Shown here piece by piece: positions 36,985 through 45,297 of a stretch of 64,000 nt of DNA (position 1 is its first letter; every line of letters starts with the position of its first letter). The notes beneath the pieces were generated by a model. It had not been told where the DNA came from and searched no databases. It was given only the letters and a program-made list of their open reading frames with translations. Source of the stretch: Corynebacterium glyciniphilum AJ 3170. Lineage in GTDB: Bacteria > Actinomycetota > Actinomycetes > Mycobacteriales > Mycobacteriaceae. Position numbers and translations under genes: made by a program. Location: assembly GCF_007673095.1 (NCBI RefSeq), contig NZ_VDYZ01000002.1, positions 286,955-350,954 on the forward strand. The letters run 5' to 3'.

Positions 36985-38289
36985 CTACTCTCCGGTGACG
37001 TCTGCTGCTTCTGTGGCCTCTGCGGCCTCGATGGCGGCGAGCAGGATGCAGGTCGCCACGCCGTCCATCGCCACCTCAACTTCCTCGATGGGCGGCATGG
37101 ACGGGGCCAACCGCAGGTTACGGTTGTGCGGGTCTTTCTTGTACGGGAAAGTCGCCCCGGCTCCGGTCAACGCGATCCCGGCGTCCTTCGCCAGCTCGGC
37201 GACGCGGGACGCTGTCCCGTCCACCACATCGACGGAGATGAAGTAACCGCCGGCGGGGGTGGTCCATTCGGCGATCCCCAGCCCACCCAGACGGCGCTCC
37301 AGGATCGCGGTCACCGCACTGAACTTCGGAGCCAGGATGCCGGAGTGCTTCCGCATGACGGATCGGACACCCTCGGCGCTGCCGAAGTAGCGGGCGTGGG
37401 CGAGCTGGTTGACCTTGTTCGGCCCGATGCCGCGCGCCGAGGCGATTCCGCGGTACCAGTCGAGGTTCTCCTTCGACGAGTTGAAGAAGGCCACACCGGC
37501 TCCTGCGAAGGTGATCTTCGACGTCGACGACATCGCCCAGAAGCGGTTCGGGTGTCCCTTGTCCGCAGCCAACGCCACCACGTCGATGATCTCCGGGAAC
37601 TCGTCGGTGAGGGTGTGCACGGCATAGGCGTTGTCCCACACGATGCGGAAGTCCGGCGCCGCGGTCTCCATCGCGGCGAGTCCCTCGGCGACCTCGCGGG
37701 AGACCGACCACCCGGTCGGGTTCGAGAACACCGGCACAGTCCACATGCCCTTGACCGCAGGATCCTTGACGAGCTCCCGGACGGCCTCCAGGTCCGGGCC
37801 CTGGTCCGTCATCGGGACCGTCAGCATCTCGTAACCGAAGGTCTCGGTGATGGTGTGGTGCCGGTCGTACCCCGGGACCGGGCAGATCCACTTGACCGTC
37901 TCCTCGGCCGACCACGGTCGCTCCGAATCGTTGTTTCCGAAGGTGTGGGACCAGGAGACCAGGTCGAACATGATGTTGAGGCTGGAGGAGTCCCCGGCGA
38001 TCAGCAACGCCGGGTCGACACCGAGGACCTCCGCCCACAGCGACCGGATGTCCATGATGCCGTCGCCACCACCGTAGTTGCGGGTGTCGACGCCGTCCGA
38101 GCCCGTGTAATTGACTCCGGGAAGGCTGAGCAGGTCCATGCCGAGATCGAGCTGTTCGGTGGAAGGCTTCCCACGCGTGAGGTCAAGTGCCAGATTCCGG
38201 TCCTTGAGCTCCTGGTAGGCCTTGTCAGCCTCGCCCCTCAGGGACGTCAGGGTGTTCAGTACGTCAGTGTTCGCGTGGGTGAGCTTCAT
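36985..38289 (-). CDS. aspT: Aspartate aminotransferase, type Ic
   Basis: A 434-aa PLP enzyme interconverting aspartate and oxaloacetate with 2-oxoglutarate and glutamate. Family marks: DLTRGKPSTEQLDL (37-50), NYGGGDGIMDIR (71-82), FSNPTGWSVS (188-197), WDNAYAVH (218-225) and the PLP Lys258 in SSTSKITFAG. This subgroup is long and distinct from the AspC type and supplies aspartate for lysine and threonine synthesis in corynebacteria. ATG 38289; GAGGAGG lies about 13 nt upstream. Confidence 0.95.
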   Translation of the reverse strand: MKLTHANTDVLNTLTSLRGEADKAYQELKDRNLALDLTRGKPSTEQLDLGMDLLSLPGVNYTGSDGVDTRNYGGGDGIMDIRSLWAEVLGVDPALLIAGDSSSLNIMFDLVSWSHTFGNNDSERPWSAEETVKWICPVPGYDRHHTITETFGYEMLTVPMTDQGPDLEAVRELVKDPAVKGMWTVPVFSNPTGWSVSREVAEGLAAMETAAPDFRIVWDNAYAVHTLTDEFPEIIDVVALAADKGHPNRFWAMSSTSKITFAGAGVAFFNSSKENLDWYRGIASARGIGPNKVNQLAHARYFGSAEGVRSVMRKHSGILAPKFSAVTAILERRLGGLGIAEWTTPAGGYFISVDVVDGTASRVAELAKDAGIALTGAGATFPYKKDPHNRNLRLAPSMPPIEEVEVAMDGVATCILLAAIEAAEATEAADVTGE

Positions 38290-38435
38290 AGTCCCGCAGG
38301 ACCTCCTCGACTTCAACGGGTGTGTTCCGCTCGAGTGTAGTGGGGCCGGGCGGGAACCGACAGGGCGCGGCATCGCAGGAACGGGACCTCTCTCCCCGAC
38401 ATCACCTCTTGACAACTGATGATGAACAGGCAACC

Positions 38436-38462
38436 CTAACATTGATACCTATTCACTGTTAG
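38436..38462. promoter_or_regulatory. 27-bp palindrome upstream of the ABC exporter
   Basis: CTAACATTGA (38436-38445) pairs with TCACTGTTAG (38453-38462) with one mismatch around a 7-nt centre. It lies 18 nt before the ABC ATPase gene in the region expected for the promoter; a TTGACA is at 38409-38414. Its size and place suggest a TetR or MarR-type operator, but no such regulator gene adjoins it. Confidence 0.5.
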
Positions 38463-38480
38463 AACCCGGAGACCATAGTA

Positions 38481-39452
38481 ATGACAGAGCCCGAACCCGG
38501 CGCGCCGCCCATCGTCCGCATGGACGCGGTCCGGAAGACCTACCGCACCCGGAACCGGACGGTGCACGCGCTCGACACACTCAGCCTCAGCGTCCGACGT
38601 GGTGAGGTACTCGGTGTCCTCGGCCCCAACGGGGCCGGCAAGACCACGGCGGTCAATGTCCTGTCGACGCTGGAGACGCCCGACAGCGGTACCGCGTCCG
38701 TCGCCGGATTCGACGTCGTCAAGGACGCCGCGGCCGTGCGGTCCGCGATCTCCCTCACTGGGCAGTTCGCCGCGGTGGACGGCGAGCTCACCGGACGTGA
38801 GAACCTCGTCCTCTTCGGACGGCTCCGCGGCCTGCGCAAGACAGCTGCCGGGGCGCGTGCCGATGAACTTCTGGCCAGTCTCAGTCTCTCCGACGTCGGC
38901 GGCTCGCTGGTCCGTACGTACTCCGGTGGTATGCGGCGCCGCCTGGACATCGCGGTGTCGATGATGACCGTCCCGGAGGTCCTCTTCCTCGACGAACCGA
39001 CGACCGGCCTGGACCCCCACGCCCGCTCCGAACTGTGGGACGTGGTCAGGGAACTCAAGGCCCGCGGAGTGACGGTCGTGCTCACGACCCAGTACCTCGA
39101 GGAAGCGGACGAGCTCGCCGACCGCATCGTCGTCATCGATCACGGCGCCGTCATCGCCGAAGGGACGGCGGAGGAACTCAAGGGGCGGCTCGGCCCGAAC
39201 GACCTCATCCTCACCCCGGAGGATCCGGCGGATCTCCCCCGCCTGTCCGCCGTCCTCGCCACCTGGGCACCGACCGGCGGGGAGGAGACGGTCGCAGTGC
39301 CGTTGACGGACGGAGCCCGGACGGCGGCCGCAGTAATGCAGGCGCTCGGGGGCTCGGGCATTGAACTGGCAGGCATGGAAATGGGCAGTCACACCCTGGA
39401 CGACGTGTTCTTCTCCCTCACCGGTAAGGCCGCACCGCAGGAGTCGGCGTGA
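38481..39452 (+). CDS. ABC exporter ATP-binding protein (DrrA-like)
   Basis: A 323-aa ATPase of the daunorubicin/multidrug DrrA type. Walker A GPNGAGKTT near 48-56, signature YSGGMRRRLDIA, Walker B VLFLDEPTTGLD, switch His region VVLTTQYLEEADELAD. The C-terminal extension (about 230-323, ending LDDVFFSLTGKAA) is typical of DrrA. It energises export by the two permeases that follow with overlapping ends. ATG is preceded by GGAGACC. Export of a drug or lipid is inferred from family only. Confidence 0.92.
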   Translation: MTEPEPGAPPIVRMDAVRKTYRTRNRTVHALDTLSLSVRRGEVLGVLGPNGAGKTTAVNVLSTLETPDSGTASVAGFDVVKDAAAVRSAISLTGQFAAVDGELTGRENLVLFGRLRGLRKTAAGARADELLASLSLSDVGGSLVRTYSGGMRRRLDIAVSMMTVPEVLFLDEPTTGLDPHARSELWDVVRELKARGVTVVLTTQYLEEADELADRIVVIDHGAVIAEGTAEELKGRLGPNDLILTPEDPADLPRLSAVLATWAPTGGEETVAVPLTDGARTAAAVMQALGGSGIELAGMEMGSHTLDDVFFSLTGKAAPQESA

Positions 39453-40249
39453 TGACCACCTTCGTCTCCTCCACCGCGGTTGCCCACGTGCCGGAGCTGC
39501 TGCCGTCCACACTGGCGCTGGCCGGACGCAACATACTCCGGATCCGTCGCAACTCCGGATCCGTCATCAGCGCAACCGTGATTCCGGGACTGTTCCTCGT
39601 CGCCCTCTACATCGTGTTCTCCCGGGTCATGGAAGCAAACGGTATCGACTACGGGCAGTACCTCGTTCCTGCAGCGACGCTTCAGGCGATCCTGTTCACC
39701 GCCGGCGGGTCGGCGATGGCCATCGGGGTCGACAAGACCAACGGCATCAATGACCGGCTACGTGCCTCCCCGGTACCCACGGCCGCCCCCGTGCTCGGCC
39801 GGCTCATTGCCGATCTGACCCGCGCGGTGTTGTCCGTGACGGTCGTGACGGTGATCGGTGCTGTATTCCTCGGATTCGGTTGGAAGGGCAATGCCGGCGA
39901 CACAGTGGTTTACCTGGTCGCCACCCTGGGGTTCGCTGTTGCCGCGTCGTTGATCTACGACGGTACAGCCCTTCTCGCCGCCACCCCCGAGTCCGCTGCC
40001 GCGCTGTTGCAGGCGGTGTCCATGCCGCTGATCATGCTGTCCACGTCCTTCGTTCCCGCTGAGACACTGCCCGACGGCGCGGCGGACATCATCAGCGCAC
40101 TCCCCGTGTCCGTCATCGGAGAACTCCTCCGCCAGGCCAGCACCACCGGTGTCACCGCGGGGACAACCGGCGCCGCCACCGCCTGGATCGTCGGACTCGC
40201 AGTCATCGGCGCCGTCCTGTGCGCCCGGAGTTTCAGGAGGAGCCGATGA
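39452..40249 (+). CDS. ABC-2 type exporter permease 1 (DrrB-like)
   Basis: About 265 aa with six predicted membrane helices and an ABC-2 signature in the C-terminal half (MPLIMLSTSFVPAETLPDGAADIISALPVSVIGELLRQ). Starts at ATG 39452 (or GTG 39449), overlapping the stop of the ATPase gene; GGAG is 7 nt upstream. Likely forms a heterodimer with the next gene product. Confidence 0.9.
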   Translation: MTTFVSSTAVAHVPELLPSTLALAGRNILRIRRNSGSVISATVIPGLFLVALYIVFSRVMEANGIDYGQYLVPAATLQAILFTAGGSAMAIGVDKTNGINDRLRASPVPTAAPVLGRLIADLTRAVLSVTVVTVIGAVFLGFGWKGNAGDTVVYLVATLGFAVAASLIYDGTALLAATPESAAALLQAVSMPLIMLSTSFVPAETLPDGAADIISALPVSVIGELLRQASTTGVTAGTTGAATAWIVGLAVIGAVLCARSFRRSR

Positions 40250-41040
40250 GTTCGACAACGCACACACCCCCGTCACAACGCGCTTCGGCGTCCGTCATCG
40301 GCGCGATTGCCCTCCACGCTGGACGAACCTTACGCGGATGGTCGCGCACCCCTGCGATTCTGGTGCAGAGCCTGGGCATGCCGGTGGCCATGCTGCTGAT
40401 CATCGCCTTCATGTTCGGCAACGCTGTCGAAATGGCGACAGGCCGGCCGGCGGTCCAGGGCCTGGTGCCTCTGATGATCTGCACCGGTCCGATGTTCGCC
40501 GGCGCCACCAGCGCTGCGGGGCTGGTCACCGAGCGTCAGGAGGGCCTGTTCACCCGGTTTCGGACGCTTCCCGGTGTCGCCGTGTCACCCCTGGTCGGCA
40601 GGGTCCTTGCAGAGGTGGCGCGGGGAACTGTGGGCGCGGCGCTGATCCTGGTCACAGGGCTCTTCATGGGCTACCGGCTGGAGGGCCCGCTGGCTGTCCC
40701 CGGAATCCTCGCGCTCGCCGCCCTGGTGGCCCTGGCTTTCAGCTGCTTCCTGACCTGGGTCGGGATGGTGGCGCGCACCCCGGAGGCGACGGTGGCCGCA
40801 TTGCCGGCGATGATGATCATGATGTTCTGCAACAGCGGATTCATGCCGGACGACGGATTCCCGTCCTACATGCAGAGCATCGTCCGGATCAATCCGCTGA
40901 GTACCGTCGTGGAGGCGATGAACGTCTGCGCGGGAACCGCCGGGGCAGGCAGCTCCGTGGTCCCCGCACTGCTGTGGCTTGTCGGAGCCGCGGCCGTCGG
41001 GACCCTGTTACTTGCAGCCACAGCACGCCGGCACCGGTAG
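40246..41040 (+). CDS. ABC-2 type exporter permease 2 (DrrB-like)
   Basis: A 264-aa six-helix ABC-2 permease. ATG 40246 overlaps the previous stop (ATGA) and follows AGGAGGAG. Conserved C-terminal segment NSGFMPDDGFPSYMQSIVRINPLSTVVEAMN matches DrrB-like permeases. Together with the preceding two genes it makes an ATPase plus two-permease export complex. Ends 5 nt before the convergent RibD-like gene. Confidence 0.9.
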   Translation: MSSTTHTPPSQRASASVIGAIALHAGRTLRGWSRTPAILVQSLGMPVAMLLIIAFMFGNAVEMATGRPAVQGLVPLMICTGPMFAGATSAAGLVTERQEGLFTRFRTLPGVAVSPLVGRVLAEVARGTVGAALILVTGLFMGYRLEGPLAVPGILALAALVALAFSCFLTWVGMVARTPEATVAALPAMMIMMFCNSGFMPDDGFPSYMQSIVRINPLSTVVEAMNVCAGTAGAGSSVVPALLWLVGAAAVGTLLLAATARRHR

Positions 41041-41045
41041 CCGTA

Positions 41046-41699
41046 TCAGTCGCGTGCGACCCGGTTCCACAACTGGTGCGTGAGCCCGGAGGACGTGCTG
41101 ACAGACTCGACCGTGAAGCGTTCCTCCAGTCCGGCCAGGTCATCCCAGAGTCGCACACCCGCTCCCAGGACGACGGGGATGATGATGACGTGGAGGAAGT
41201 CGACGAGGTCCGCCTGCAGGAACTCCCGCACCGTGGACGGACCGCCGCCGAGACGCACATCCAGGCCGTGTGCCGCAGAACGCGCAAGGCGGAGTGCCTC
41301 GTCCGGAGAAGCATCCACGAAGTGGAAAGTCGTACCGTTGTCGAACTCGATCGGTTCCCGCGGATGATGGGTCAGGACGTAGACCGGGGTCCGAAACGGT
41401 GGCGCCTCTCCCCACCATCCTTCCCATCCGTCGTCGGGCCACGGGCCTGTCTGCGGGCCGAATTTGCGCCGGCCCATGATCTCGGCCCCGATCCCCTGAC
41501 CCCACATGCTGAACATGGCGTGGTCCACGGTCACCGGGTCGCCGGTGCCGTCGATGCCGTCGATGCCGTCGATGGCACGGCCGTCGAACCGGCTGAACAA
41601 TGCTCCGGCATCACCGATCGGCTCCTCGAAGGTCACGTGGTCTCCGGCTGCGTAGCCGTCAGAGGACACGAACAGGTTGTGGACTCTCGTACGGACCAT
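41046..41699 (-). CDS. RibD C-terminal-domain / dihydrofolate-reductase-like protein
   Basis: A 217-aa protein of the stand-alone RibD_C (YyaP-like) group. Starts VRTRVHNLFVSSDGYAAG, has IGAEIMGRRKFGP and PVYVLTHHPREPIEF, and ends with DVRLGGGPSTVREFLQADLVDFLHVIIIPVVLGAGVRLW, all typical of this NADPH-binding fold. The reaction of these stand-alone members is generally unknown. ATG 41699 follows GGGAGTGACG. A short in-frame repeat gives IDGIDGIDG near residue 47. Confidence 0.88.
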   Translation of the reverse strand: MVRTRVHNLFVSSDGYAAGDHVTFEEPIGDAGALFSRFDGRAIDGIDGIDGTGDPVTVDHAMFSMWGQGIGAEIMGRRKFGPQTGPWPDDGWEGWWGEAPPFRTPVYVLTHHPREPIEFDNGTTFHFVDASPDEALRLARSAAHGLDVRLGGGPSTVREFLQADLVDFLHVIIIPVVLGAGVRLWDDLAGLEERFTVESVSTSSGLTHQLWNRVARD

Positions 41700-41738
41700 C
41701 GTCACTCCCGACATATTTCGGTTCACTAATGAAGTGAA

Positions 41739-43371
41739 CTATAGGCCGTCCCGGTGCAGGGTGCCATGCTGAAGTTCCACCCAGGTGTCGATGCCCATCC
41801 GGCCGAGGAATGCATCGTCGTGACTGACCACGATCAGACCGCCGTGATAGTCCTCCAGCGCGGACACGAGTGCGTCGACACTGTCGAGGTCGAGGTTGTT
41901 GGTCGGCTCATCAAGCACCAGCAGCTGGTGCGCCGGTTCCGCGAGCAGGATGCGGGCCAGGGCGACCCGGAAACGTTCACCACCGGACAGGCCCCCCCAC
42001 CTGCCGGTGAACCGTATCCTCGCCGAAGAGAAACCGGGCGAGACTCGCACGCACCTGCTCAACCAGTGAATTCGGAGCCGCCGCCCGCACCGTGTCGATC
42101 ACCGTGACCTCGTCGTCCAGATGATCGAGCCGCTGCGGCAGGTACCCGATCCGGTCGGTGAATGCAGACGCACGGACACCGCGCTGTATCCCAGCCGCGC
42201 CGACACCACTCCGGGCCCGGCGGACGAGCGCGTCCAGTAACCGCGTCTTCCCGACGCCGTTCGGCCCGGTCAGTGCGAGTCGCTCCGACCCCTGCAGCAC
42301 AATTGACGTACCACGGTCATCACGGAACTCGACCAGGCGCCGCCCGGCAGGCACACCGGGGTCCGGCAGGGTGACCCGGATGACCGACTCATGGCGGATC
42401 CGATCCTCCTGCCGCTGTTTCTCACGCTGCGCCGCCGCCACCTTCTCATCCAGTTCACCACGCAGCTTGCCTGCGGAGACCTGTGCCTCGGTCTTGCGCA
42501 GGTTCATGATCGATTTGGGCCTGCGTTTGTTGGCGAAGTCAGTGCGGGCATAACGCTGACGGCGCGCCAACTTCGTCTGGGCTTCCGCCCGTTGCCTTTT
42601 CCCTGTCCTGAGTTTCTGTTCTGCGGTACGCAACGCCTGCTCGGCGGCCGCCTGTTCCTGGTCCACCTGCTGCCGGTAGTCGCTGTAGCCACCACCGAAC
42701 ATCTCCAGGTTGCCGAGACGCAGTTCTGCGGTGTCATCCATGAGTTCCAGCAACGTGACGTCGTGGCTGACCACGATCAGTGCTCCCGGCCATGTCGTCA
42801 CCGCGTCATAGAGATCGTGCCGCGCACGCCGGTCAAGATTGTTGGTGGGCTCGTCGAGCAGGACGACCCCGTCGCTCCGGTTGCTTCGCAAGCGGAGTCC
42901 TGCCACGGCCGTCAGGACGGCTTCGCCGCCGGACAGCGTCCCGACCGTGCGGTCGAGACCGACATTCGCGAGACCGACGTCGTCCATCGCGGTTCGGGCC
43001 TGAGCTTCACAGTCCCACGCCTCGTCAAGGGCATCGAAGTGCCGCGTCTCGACCGAGCCTGCCTCGATGGCGTGCAGCGCATCCAGTGTGTCGGTGACAC
43101 CGAGAAGATCCGACACAGTCACCTCAGTGGTGAGGGCCAGGTTCTGGGGCAGGTAGTCGACGGCACCCTTGGTGGTGACCGTCCCGGCAACTGGTGTCAG
43201 CTCACCGGTGATGAGCTTGAGCAGGGTCGATTTCCCGGTTCCGTTGGCGCCGACCAGGCCGGTACGCCCGGTACCGAATGCGGCAGAGATGCGGTCCAGG
43301 GCGGCGGTGCCGTCAGGCCAGGAGAAAGACACGTCCGTGAGGACGACGGAGGGTTGGTGAGATACTGACAT
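41739..43371 (-). pseudogene. ABC-F family ATPase, interrupted by a frameshift in a poly-G run
   Basis: Together the two frames make an ABC-F protein of about 544 aa of the kind that protects ribosomes from antibiotics or acts as a translation factor. First domain: Walker A GANGTGKSTL, signature LSGGEAVL, Walker B VVLLDEPTNNLD; a basic linker; second domain Walker A GPNGVGKTRL. The first frame (41977-43371) then runs HRQVGGPVRW and stops. The second frame, usable from about 42000, continues as GGLSGGERFRVALARI, LLVLDEPTNNLDLDS and VVSHDDAFL. The switch is at seven C (41992-41998; seven G on the coding strand); six would restore one frame. The cause may be a real mutation, phase variation or a sequencing error. 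ATG 43371, GGAG upstream. Confidence 0.85.
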
Positions 43372-43385
43372 CGTGGGCTCCAGTG

Positions 43386-43409
43386 GTTGTCAACGGAGGC
43401 GTTGACAAC
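43386..43409 (-). promoter_or_regulatory. Hairpin just upstream of the ABC-F start
   Basis: GTTGTCAAC (43386-43394) and GTTGACAAC (43401-43409) form a perfect 9-bp stem with a 6-nt loop, ending 15 nt before the ABC-F ATG. It may act in RNA as part of an attenuator or, less likely, as a DNA operator; the spacing leaves no room for a promoter downstream. Confidence 0.5.
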
Positions 43410-43425
43410 GGAGCCGACGACACGG

Positions 43426-43479
43426 CTACGACGACGTCAACGCACGGCAGTGTGCGGGATGACGATCGTCGATCAGCAT
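43426..43479 (-). CDS. Candidate leader peptide of the ABC-F gene
   Basis: A 17-codon frame, MLIDDRHPAHCRALTSS, starts at ATG 43479 with AAGGAC 5 nt upstream and ends at TAG 43426-43428, between the SRP RNA gene and the ABC-F gene. A perfect hairpin follows. Leader peptides that sense stalled ribosomes precede many antibiotic-resistance ABC-F genes, which makes this plausible; the evidence is position and ribosome site only. Confidence 0.4.
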   Translation of the reverse strand: MLIDDRHPAHCRALTSS

Positions 43480-43510
43480 GAGACGTCCTTGGTCCGGAGA
43501 GAAAGTTAAA

Positions 43511-43599
43511 GGACACCGCGCACCCGCCAGAGCTCGTTGACCCTTGCTGCATTCCTGCCCTGGGGGAGTTCACAAGATGCACGCCGCGCGGCGTCCGGC
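43511..43599 (-). ncRNA. ffs: Signal recognition particle RNA (small, 4.5S-like)
   Basis: Read on the minus strand, the conserved helix 8 core CAGGGCAGGAATGCAGCAAG is flanked by complementary arms (GGACGCCGCGCGGCGTGC on the 5' side, GGCGGGTGCGCGGTGTCC on the 3' side), giving the long hairpin of an actinobacterial SRP RNA of about 90 nt. TATCAT (43604-43609, minus) with TTGGCC 18 nt further upstream is a likely promoter. Ends are approximate. It binds Ffh for membrane protein targeting. Confidence 0.88.
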
Positions 43600-43710
43600 C
43601 CTCATGATAGCAAGTGGCGGCAACGGGGGCCAACACGGATACCGCCGTACCCTGACTACAGATCCAGAGACAGAGGTTTCTACCGCCCCACCAGCATGTC
43701 CACCGGCGTT

Positions 43711-43740
43711 TTGCATCCCGGGCGGCGTCGTGTGTATATT
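43711..43740 (+). promoter_or_regulatory. tRNA-Ser promoter
   Basis: TTGCAT (43711-43716) and TATATT (43735-43740) with an 18-nt spacer; initiation is expected at or just before the tRNA 5' end (43748). Confidence 0.6.
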
Positions 43741-43747
43741 TCTCGGC

Positions 43748-43836
43748 GGAGGATTCGACTAGCGGCCTATGTCACACGCCTGGAACGCGTGCGGGAGTCA
43801 CATCCCTCAGGGGTTCAAATCCCCTATCCTCCGCCA
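43748..43836 (+). tRNA. tRNA-Ser (anticodon GGA)
   Basis: A complete cloverleaf with long variable arm: acceptor GGAGGAT (43748-43754) with ATCCTCC (43826-43832), anticodon loop CTGGAAC with GGA at 43782-43784, T-arm AGGGGTTCAAATCCCCT, and encoded CCA at 43834-43836. It reads UCC/UCU serine codons. Confidence 0.96.
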
Positions 43837-43838
43837 CA

Positions 43839-43870
43839 GAGAACCCCCGGTCTTCCGACCGGGGGTTCTC
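43839..43870 (+). terminator. Terminator after tRNA-Ser
   Basis: GAGAACCCCCGGTC (43839-43852) pairs perfectly with GACCGGGGGTTCTC (43857-43870) around TTCC. The 14-bp stem starts 3 nt after the CCA end. No T-run follows. Confidence 0.75.
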
Positions 43871-44001
43871 GCATTGCCGGGCGCATGCACGCGTACCGGA
43901 TTCCCCCATCTGACGGCAGTCGCACGGCACTTTCGGCACGCTCCCATGCATTGCCGCCGGTGCCCTCCCTCAGCAACCACACCCCTCTACACTGAGTCTC
44001 C

Positions 44002-45297
44002 ATGCAGACTCTTCGGGACGCCCTGTCGTCCAACCGTGACCGTGCAGTATTCGACGATCTTGTTGCCGGCCGCCCCACCGTGTGGGTACCTGACCGCGGG
44101 ACACAGAACCCCGACACCGCCTTCACCCGCCTGGTCGATGATGCCGAGGCGCGCTTCCGCTGGTTCGCCCCGCTGATCGAAGAACTCTTTCCTGACACTC
44201 GCGAACTCGGCGGGATCATCGAGTCACCGTTGACCAAGGTCAGCACGCTCAGTGACACCCTGTCCCACGAGTTCGGGCGGCCCGTCCCCCGGAATCTGTG
44301 GGTGAAGCGGGACGACGCACTGGCGGTGAGCGGCTCAGTGAAATCACGCGGCGGCATTCACGAAGTCCTCGAGACGGCACTCACCGCCGCAGCGGACCTC
44401 GGCGTCGACCTGTCACCCGGCCCCACGGCGTTCCTCGAGGAGTCGGTGCGCGAGAAAATGGTGACGCGGCGCATCGTGGTCGGTTCCACAGGGAACCTGG
44501 GGATGTCCATCGGCCTGATGGGTGCTGTTCTCGGATTCTCCGTCACCGTGCACATGTCGCACGACGCCAAACAGTGGAAGAAGGACAAGCTCCAGAACTC
44601 CGGTGTGGAGGTCGTCGAACACGACACGGACTTCACTGAGGCGGTTCGCGCCGGCCGCCGGGCCGCCGACGCGGAACCCCGTGCCCACTTCATCGACGAC
44701 GAGAACTCCCGCAGTCTTTTCGCCGGCTACGCTGTCGCTGGCCGCCGGCTGGCCGGCCAGTTGGCCGCGGCATCAGTACCGGTCGACGAGGACAATCCGT
44801 TGACCGTGTACCTGCCGTGCGGGATCGGCGGCGCGCCCGGTGGGATCACCTACGGCCTGGCCACCATCTTCGGGGACAACGTCCGGTGCGTGTTCGTCGA
44901 ACCGGTGTCGATGCCCGCATTCCTGCTCGGCAGACTCACCGGGCTGGACGACGGCGTCAGCGTCACGGACATCGGGCGCGGAGAACTCACCGTCGCCGAC
45001 GGGCTGGCGGTCGGTCGTCCTTCCGGCTTCGTCGGCGCGACCGTCGGCAGCCTGATTGCGGGCTATGCCACAGTCACTGACGACGATCTCATGCGGGTCC
45101 TCGCGCTGGCGCACGATTCCGCGGCACTACGCCTGGAACCGTCGGCGTGCGCCGGGCTCCTCGCCGCCGGTTGCACCCGTGAGGACCGTGGCACCCACAT
45201 CGCCTGGCTCACCGGGGGCTCACTGATGCCGGACAAGGAGTACGCCGCCCTGCTCACAGCAGGACGACGACTCCTGACAACTCAAGCGCGCAACTGA
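44002..45297 (+). CDS. dsdA: D-serine ammonia-lyase
   Basis: A 431-aa PLP enzyme converting D-serine to pyruvate and ammonia. PLP Lys114 is in SGSVKSRGGIHEVL, the phosphate loop is VGSTGNLGMSIG, and PCGIGGAPGGITYGL binds the cofactor; overall layout and length match DsdA. TACACT (43988-43993) lies 8 nt before the ATG, so the mRNA is likely leaderless. No dsdC regulator or D-serine transporter adjoins it. The gene is convergent with the betaine-binding protein gene with no gap between stops. Confidence 0.93.
   Translation: MQTLRDALSSNRDRAVFDDLVAGRPTVWVPDRGTQNPDTAFTRLVDDAEARFRWFAPLIEELFPDTRELGGIIESPLTKVSTLSDTLSHEFGRPVPRNLWVKRDDALAVSGSVKSRGGIHEVLETALTAAADLGVDLSPGPTAFLEESVREKMVTRRIVVGSTGNLGMSIGLMGAVLGFSVTVHMSHDAKQWKKDKLQNSGVEVVEHDTDFTEAVRAGRRAADAEPRAHFIDDENSRSLFAGYAVAGRRLAGQLAAASVPVDEDNPLTVYLPCGIGGAPGGITYGLATIFGDNVRCVFVEPVSMPAFLLGRLTGLDDGVSVTDIGRGELTVADGLAVGRPSGFVGATVGSLIAGYATVTDDDLMRVLALAHDSAALRLEPSACAGLLAAGCTREDRGTHIAWLTGGSLMPDKEYAALLTAGRRLLTTQARN

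Noticed and set aside
43602..43747. Small gene between the SRP RNA and tRNA-Ser
   Set aside because: The frames seen contain no ribosome site or conserved pattern; the interval is accounted for by two divergent promoters.
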